64,000 nt of DNA from Panax quinquefolius. Taxonomy: Eukaryota; Streptophyta; Magnoliopsida; Apiales; Araliaceae. Both the position numbers and the translations under genes were made by a program. Every line of letters begins with the position of its first letter. The first letter of the stretch is position 1. The stretch lies in contig CM035165.1 of assembly GCA_020205615.1 (NCBI GenBank), positions 28,555,544-28,619,543 on the forward strand. Direction: 5' to 3'. Below, in pieces: positions 57,585 to 64,000 of the stretch. The notes under the pieces are model-generated. The model was not told the origin of the DNA, ran no database searches, and worked only from the letters and a program-made list of their open reading frames with translations.

Positions 57585-60500
57585 CTAGACAGTGCTAGAA
57601 TTTCCATTTATTTTTGGCTCTGCTCGAACATAAGTTAGACTCCGAGGAGTGATGGGAGATGGAACACTGTTGTTGAAAACACTGACGGTCTCAGTTGGAT
57701 TTGTCTGAGCATCCCTCTTCCACTGGAAGCTCCTTGCACCAGCTTTTATTGGAAGCCGGGCCCGATACATGCCAGGGATTCCTCTTGGAAAGGGAACTCC
57801 GGAAAACCTAGATGCAGCAAATATGGGTCCTCGAGAAACTCGGGGCCATGTCATAACTGGTGCAGCTTCTTGAGGAGCAGCGCTTTTCCTTGCAACCTGC
57901 AATTGGAACAAACCAGTTCAGTGTATGTACAAGACATTGAATATGAACTGCTAAACAATTGGAACCATTAGGGAGGTCCTTGTACACTATTGCAATGACT
58001 TCAGTCCCACAATGAGACCTTGTTTTCCATCTGGATAAACAAATGAAGTCCCTGTTCACAATAAATGAAGAGACGGCCAAAAAATACTTCTCACCCACTT
58101 GCTTTTATAATCAAGCCCAGAAGCAATTGGAGACATGTAATACTCAAATCAGGGTACAAATGTTTCACGTGTCCCAATTTCAGTTCAAAATCACCCAATC
58201 CCCAGTGTAGTGCACAAGAATGTCAGCTACTCATACAAGATACGAGAGATTCATTTGCAACCAAATATGTTAATAACTTAATGCTCCTTTTCCCTCTGCT
58301 TTTCTAATCCAATATAGGCACTGATACTAATATTGTTCACAAGTATGGTTCAAAGTTAGGTAACGATTGGTACCGAATCGCAACGCAAAATTAGGAAGTA
58401 TTCATATAAAGAGTAATTTTCGACAAAATTTCGGCAACACCAGTTTCGGACCAAATAAAGAAGAAATCACGGCGTAAATGGGAGAACGCCACCAAAAAAA
58501 TCAAATATGCTACAAGTTATAAAAGGAGACAACAAAAGAGAACGAACTTTTCTCTATAAATTATACCTATGTAGTACCTAGTTAAGTATACCTTAAAAAA
58601 ATATAAAAAATATGCTCTTAACATATAGTTAATTAAGCTTAATTATACTAAAACTATTATTAAATTGTAGTTCCTAGTTAAGTACAACTTAAAAAAAAAT
58701 TACACTTAAAATGTACTTGGTTAAGTTAAATTGTACTTAAATTATGCAGATCGTGTCTCAAGCATTTGAGCTAAGACAACATCAATATCAACTTTATTCA
58801 AACATCAAATTAATTAAGCATATCTGCGAGAGGTTTATAATTTGGACAATGTTGTGTGCACTAGATAGTATTTTTTTAACTTAATTAATTTATCATATTG
58901 CTTTTATTATTTAGAATTTTTTCATAACTTTTTTACTGTTTTTGAAGCTCCTAACTAGTTAATGGTGTGTACTGTATACCGCCCAATACCTATACCAAAA
59001 CCGATATCGAGTCAAAAAATGGCATTCCCCTGCCGCTACTTTGAACCAATCACAAGCAAGCTTTGAAGATATATTCCATGAAACCCTTACATACCCTATA
59101 CTTGAAAGGACTTCCAGCTTTAGAAAGGATATATTTTAAATGACCAATGAAGTGGAAATCTTATTACTACACTATTATAAGTACACCTTATCACAATCTG
59201 ACGAGTAGCAATACTTTTGGCATCGACCATTGAAAAGACTTGGAACTCTTAAGCATCTTACAAGAGCAAGGTGGGGAAGCACAACTAACTCCCATTGCAC
59301 ATTCTATAGCAACTCTTGACAATGTTGACGGTTAAAAATTACTCAACAACAATAATAGTAATAGCCAATAAAAAAACAAATGACGGCATTACTTCTGCAT
59401 AACCAGTAAAACACTCATGCATCAAGACCCATATCACTTGTTGCAATACCATTATGCAATCAAAGAAAGCACTCAAATACAGGTGGACACCAAATTCACT
59501 ACTTAATGCACAATAATAGCTCGTTCACGGTTACATTGAACCATTCTGACCACTCAAATCTGAGAACGTCTAAACGTCTAAACATTTCCCAAGGTTTCGA
59601 TCATCAAAATGGATGGACCAGGAATTGAAAACAATAGATATTATACAATATCCAAAACAAAATTAGAAACAATGCAGCTTTACGCATAAGATTAGAAATA
59701 AAATCCTCAAGATTCACAGATTGCAACACCATCCTACTGTTGCATACCTTGAGAATGCGTGACATAAAGGAGGTGCCATCAAGGGATAATGCATGTTCTG
59801 CCGCTTCTTTTCTCATGAATTCTACGTAGGCTGACCTGCTTAAGCACAATAACTTAGTATAGCATGACTACAAACTCCAAGACAGACATGGTTCAGAAAG
59901 TAAATCAGAACTTGCATATGGGAAACCTCACCCTTTTGGTTGCCCTGTCCCTGCATCCGTCAAAATAACCACTTTTAGAACGTCTCCAAATTTGTTGAAG
60001 TGTCGAGAAAGACTATCCTTGGTGGCAGCAAAATGAACCTGTAGAAAAAGGAAACTATGTCAGAATGGAGAATAATATATTAGTAGCCAAGTTTCATGTC
60101 ATTAATATAGGTCATTACATTACTAACGAATATTGTCCGTGAATCAGTATCCTCAGCAGCATGACCACTGGAATACAAACCTGCACACAATCACCCAAAA
60201 ACCTTGATAAAACGTAAAACATAGTAAATAACTAAATGCAGACCACCTAAAATATAACTGCAACCTAACAGGGGAAAAAACTAATAGAGAACCTTAGAGA
60301 ACCTTTTGTTAAGAAGCCATGAAAAAAAAGTCAACTTCCATCAGGGAAAACCTAAAAAGGATCACATTTGATACCGCAGCATATAATCATCAATAAGTTG
60401 ATCAATTTTAAAGGAAATTTTGACGGTAGTTACTACTGTTATTTCCTAATGCAAAAACTCAAGTCCCCACCAAGGAGCAGTAGAGAAAGATATAAACGAA

Positions 60501-63500
60501 AAAGGAAAATTACTTCCGCCAGTTATACCAGACATCCACTAGACTATTTAGAAGACTTCTTCAAATGTTTGAAATCATGGTCGTCGAAGATCTTAATGGA
60601 CAACTACAAATGGATTGGCTAATAATAGGATCATAGCCAATGCTAGCACTCCGCAATAATTTTCTACATCCTGGATATCAACTAATATATTTTAATATCC
60701 AAGGGTAAAATGGTAAGTTATTTATTTTCCTACAAAATATCTAATCTACCAGACAAACCTGATGGGTGAAGCTACTGTAATTTCAGACTCTTGAGGGAGG
60801 TCCCTTGAACATTGATAAAACCTAATTTATTTTTTTAAAGTATAAGCTTGTTTTCAATAAAAATATGTATGTGTAAATAAGTTTTGACCAATTGAAGTAC
60901 AAGTAAACTTACTACAGAAAGTCGAATGAGGAAGGAAAATTGTCCACGGAAATCAACTAAACAAGATTCTTGTAAGTTCTGCTTAAAACGTTTCATAATA
61001 CTGAAATTGCAAAAGCTCAATCATAAGCAAATAACTCACCAGCCGTGGATGAATGTGCCTTTTGAGACTCCTTCTGTCCACCACCAGCAGGTATTGCCTA
61101 TGGAGAACAGAGAATAGGGAAACAAAATTAATGGAAGGCATGTATACACAGACACATGCTCACTTACAAACAAAAACATATGTAAATATACACGATTTCG
61201 ATAGATATCGTACATTTCCATTACCAACTGAAACAGAGTTTTTCTCCTTCATCAGTGGAAAACCAGACTTGTCAGCACCTGCCTCGCTCTCTTGTACAAA
61301 CTTATGTCCATCCACATCTGATACCTCCCTCGTCTCCTGATAATGAGGCGGTTTCCAGGTATTTACATTCACAGATATATTCACTATCTTACTGGAAGTA
61401 TTTGCAGCAGAAGGCTGATCCTGATCTTTCCATGGTTTACGAGTACTTTCACCAGTCTTACCAGCAACGCTATACTGGCTCATCAGCGAATCATTATCGT
61501 CAATTCCACAAGAGATGTCAGTGTGAGAAACATCCAGATTCCTAAGACCCAGAATACGGCCACCCTCATATACCTCATTATTAGACACAAAGTCCGAAGC
61601 AATTCCAGCATCACTTTCCAACACAGTCATATTCCTAGCATAGTGTTCTCTATAGTTTCTTTGCTGAAGATGAGTTGACTGAGTTTCCTCTGGTATGTGG
61701 TCAAAATCTCTATATTCCCCAACTGCTTTAACAGGAGATTCTCTGAACTCTACCATATGGTCGGTGTTCTCTGATACATCCATAGCTCGACCAAGACGAT
61801 CAAACACATTTCCCAAGGATTTTACTTTGACTACATCTTTGGCAGCTTCGGCCACAGCTTTAATAGCAACTGCCATGGTAGCATTTGGCCCTCTTGCAAC
61901 TGACCGGATTCTCTGAGGACTATTTACAAGTAACGAGTCCCCAGTAGATGTTGAAACCATAGATCGTAGACGCTTCAGTGATGGCTCTGAACTCAAACCC
62001 GATGACCTCGGAGTGCCAACAGCATCTCGCACCGCAAATTGCAGCAGCCTTCGAGGGGCATTAATAGTCGTTTTAGAAACCTCCTCCCGCTGCTAAAAGT
62101 ACATAATGAGTGATGAATGTTTTAGCAAGTCAAAAGTACATCTTCTCTAATGAAGGTGATACAAAGAACATAATTCTCATGTGCAAGACAATTCTGTTCA
62201 ATTCCACAAAAATCTATGCAAGATGGATTTGTGGTGGTCGCGCATTGCATCTAATAAACATGTACCATGATTCAGGAGCAAATTGACAAAGAACTCATAA
62301 TAGTACCATAACAAGAATCAGCCACTTGTAAAATTTAGAGATCCATTTTGACTCCCATGTAAAATGAGTTGTGTTTTCCAATTTCAAAAATGCTATTTTT
62401 ATGTCATAAAGCAAATTGCAGCTCCTACAATATATTAAACATGCAAAATGTATAATGCTGAGCAACCTTTCTTCTGTAGTGTAATAGTGTTAACTCCGGA
62501 AAGCAATAATAAAAGGTGAACCACAATGAAGGTGGTAGAAAATTCTATGAGATGATCAAAACCCTAAATTGATGTGTCAAGTTGTCAATATTATTAGAAA
62601 TGCAATGCTCATCCAGACTGCGGCCAGCCCAACCTTTTTTTTTTTTTGATAAAAGAAGAAATTTTATTAATAGAGAAGAAAGGATATAATAAATGGGGGA
62701 CGAGAAGCCCACCCTTAGCAGACCAAGAAAGCACTTAAAAAAGTGTAGCCATCCAATCTCTACATAAATCAATAACAGAGGTATTCTAAAAGCCAGCATA
62801 GCAAAAGTCCAACTTTCGCGAAATATTATTTTATATGAATTAATATGAACAGAATTTTAAGGACCGAAAGGGAATTGCATGTGCTACTAATGTTTTATTA
62901 AAAACAACTTCACATCAGATAAAATCAAATATTTGTACAAGAAAGTACACAACATACACGCAAGATTTCGAGCATTCAGACTTGTTAGTATAAAGGTAGG
63001 ATTAGGTAAGATAACCTGGAAGGTCCTGATAACATCGGAAAGTGGTAAATAGGGCCTCACTTGAGAAGTTATATGCTATAAGCCAGAAAAATTGCTACAA
63101 GAATGCTCTAATGGAGGCCATAAATCTAGTTAACTGAGTACCTCACTGGACAAGAATCTGAGCCATTTGCATAGGAACAGTTCAGAAATGAAATAGTTAG
63201 ACGCAACACTTCTTTCCCAATAAAATAGTAAAATACAAGACTCAAATTGAATAATTTAGGGGGGGGGGAAAGGTAATATATATAGCCCTACTCTTTACTC
63301 TGGCTCCATGTAAGCTGCTAATAGCTAAGATGCCAAGAGAGACCAGAGAAAACATAAACTAGAACATATGCATATTGTGCACTCTCAACCAGAGGAAAAT
63401 AATTTGTTGATTAGTTGTGACCAGGGTTAGACAGCATTCCCATAAAACACCAACCAAAAGTATTTATGACTTCAAGGAGATAATTCCTTACTATATAAAA

Positions 63501-63982
63501 GCTTTTAATAGCTAAGATGCCAAAGGAACCAGAAAACCCATATCGTGGGACAGGTGAGGGTGTTCCTAATTTGATTGAATGGGACTGGGAAGACACACAC
63601 ACAGAGAAAGAAGAAAACCTTTACCTGTGACCTTTCATCAGGCCGCCTTCTTTTCCTCTCAAATTTTGGTCGAGGAGAAGGTGATCTTTTTGTGTGACTA
63701 ACTTTCTGATTAGAATCTTCCTCCACATTGAAATTGGCAGTCACGGCACTTCGAAGAGGAGGGGGTTCATCTGCATTCCGTACTAGGCTTTTCCTCTCAC
63801 TAGCATGTCTGCTTCTCAATAACGTATTTGGCTTTTCTCTTTCAGATTCAGATTCCAACGGGTGAGAATCTATTCTTCCAGCCTGCTCTCTAGGCATGGG
63901 TTTTGTTTTGGCAACCTCATTTGGAAGAGATTCTCGGGGTTGTACATAAAGATCCATATTTGATCCCAAGTGATCCCATAAC
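57585..63982 (-). CDS. RRM RNA-binding protein with PWI-like N-terminus, At3g12640-like (5' end outside window)
   Basis: Seven minus-strand exons: 63982-63625, 62089-61214, 61097-61040, 60180-60119, 60038-59932, 59835-59748 and 57896-57585. All have GT-AG borders and join in phase into about 619 codons plus stop. The first visible exon starts with LWDHLGSNMDLYVQ, the end of the PWI-like fold. A Ser/Arg/Lys-rich linker (SPSPRPKFERKRRR) and a conserved middle follow (APRRLLQFAVRDAV, SLKRLRSMVSTSTGDS, IKAVAEAAKDV, KIVNISVNVNTWKPP). The RRM is split over exons 4-6: RNP2 TIFVSN, DSLSRHFNKFGDVLK and RNP1 KGSAYVEF. The C-terminus is Arg/Gly/Pro-rich (RGIPGMYRARLPIKAGARSF). Order and motifs match the plant family typified by At3g12640, predicted nuclear and probably acting in mRNA processing. 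The first exons lie beyond 64000. Confidence 0.88.
58344..59048. mobile_element. hAT-like element in the last intron of the RNA-binding gene
   Basis: Ends TATGGTTCAAAGT on the left and, in reverse complement, TGGTTCAAAGTAG on the right. The flanks are TTCACAAG and ATCACAAG, a 7-of-8 match to a hAT-length target duplication. The inside contains TTAGTTAAGTA-type repeats and no coding frame. Confidence 0.5.
62089..62094 (-). other. NAGNAG tandem splice acceptor
   Basis: The minus-strand intron ends TTTTAGCAG, giving two acceptors three bases apart. Use of the upstream one adds a single Gln before REEVSK and keeps the frame. Confidence 0.6.
62630..62810 (-). mobile_element. LINE-like 3' end with A tail
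   Basis: On the plus strand a T12 run is followed by GATAAAAGAAGAAATTTTAT. Read on the minus strand this is AATAAAATTTC, then TTTTATCAAAAAA, a frequent 3' terminus of plant L1-type elements. It lies in the intron after the first visible exon of the RNA-binding gene. Only the 3' end is present. Confidence 0.45.
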
Positions 63983-64000
63983 CTGTAGAAAGATATCAGT

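Overview
The window is nuclear DNA of a flowering plant, most likely a eudicot. It is AT-rich, its genes have introns with GT-AG borders, and transposable elements are nested several levels deep. I see no bacterial operons, rRNA, true tRNA genes or CRISPR arrays. I could not pin down the genus.

Only three host genes can be supported. An intronless arabinogalactan peptide gene of the AGP23 type lies at 733-918 (+), with a TATA box and a polyadenylation signal. A class VIII myosin relative lies at 2757-6888 (-). Its first exon and all of its tail exons are open and splice in phase, but the roughly 700-residue motor is absent. A PWI-like/RRM nuclear RNA-binding protein resembling Arabidopsis At3g12640 lies at 57585-63982 (-), and its first exons run off the right edge.

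Layout. 1-7.2 kb holds the AGP gene, a nested MITE/hAT pair and the headless myosin gene, whose introns carry two SINE-like elements, a solo LTR and a Mutator-type MITE. 7.2-15.4 kb holds MITEs, hAT-like fragments and a 5'-deleted copia element with its 3' LTR. 15.4-40.7 kb is one CACTA element with a TTA target duplication. It was about 3.5 kb before two insertions: an Athila-like solo LTR (ACTAT duplication) and a minus-strand Del/Tekay-like Ty3 element (CCAAA duplication). That Ty3 element carries an inverted degraded relative inside its 3' LTR and a 4.6 kb coding-free insertion, probably a solo LTR, inside gag (AATAA duplication). 41.0-42.9 kb is unassigned and ends in a 100-N gap. 43.0-49.5 kb is a second, plus-strand Ty3 element with frameshifted gag, protease, RT, RNase H and integrase. 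49.5-57.5 kb is intergenic, with a Harbinger-type MITE, a large foldback and a 3'-truncated CACTA relative. The RNA-binding protein gene fills the rest.

The host genes are intact at sequence level and do not appear functionally linked. The transposon coding regions are almost all frameshifted. The strongest candidate for something new is the motorless myosin VIII gene with a fully open spliced frame. The target duplications also let the insertion history be read in order. All family assignments come from remembered motifs, because no database search was possible.
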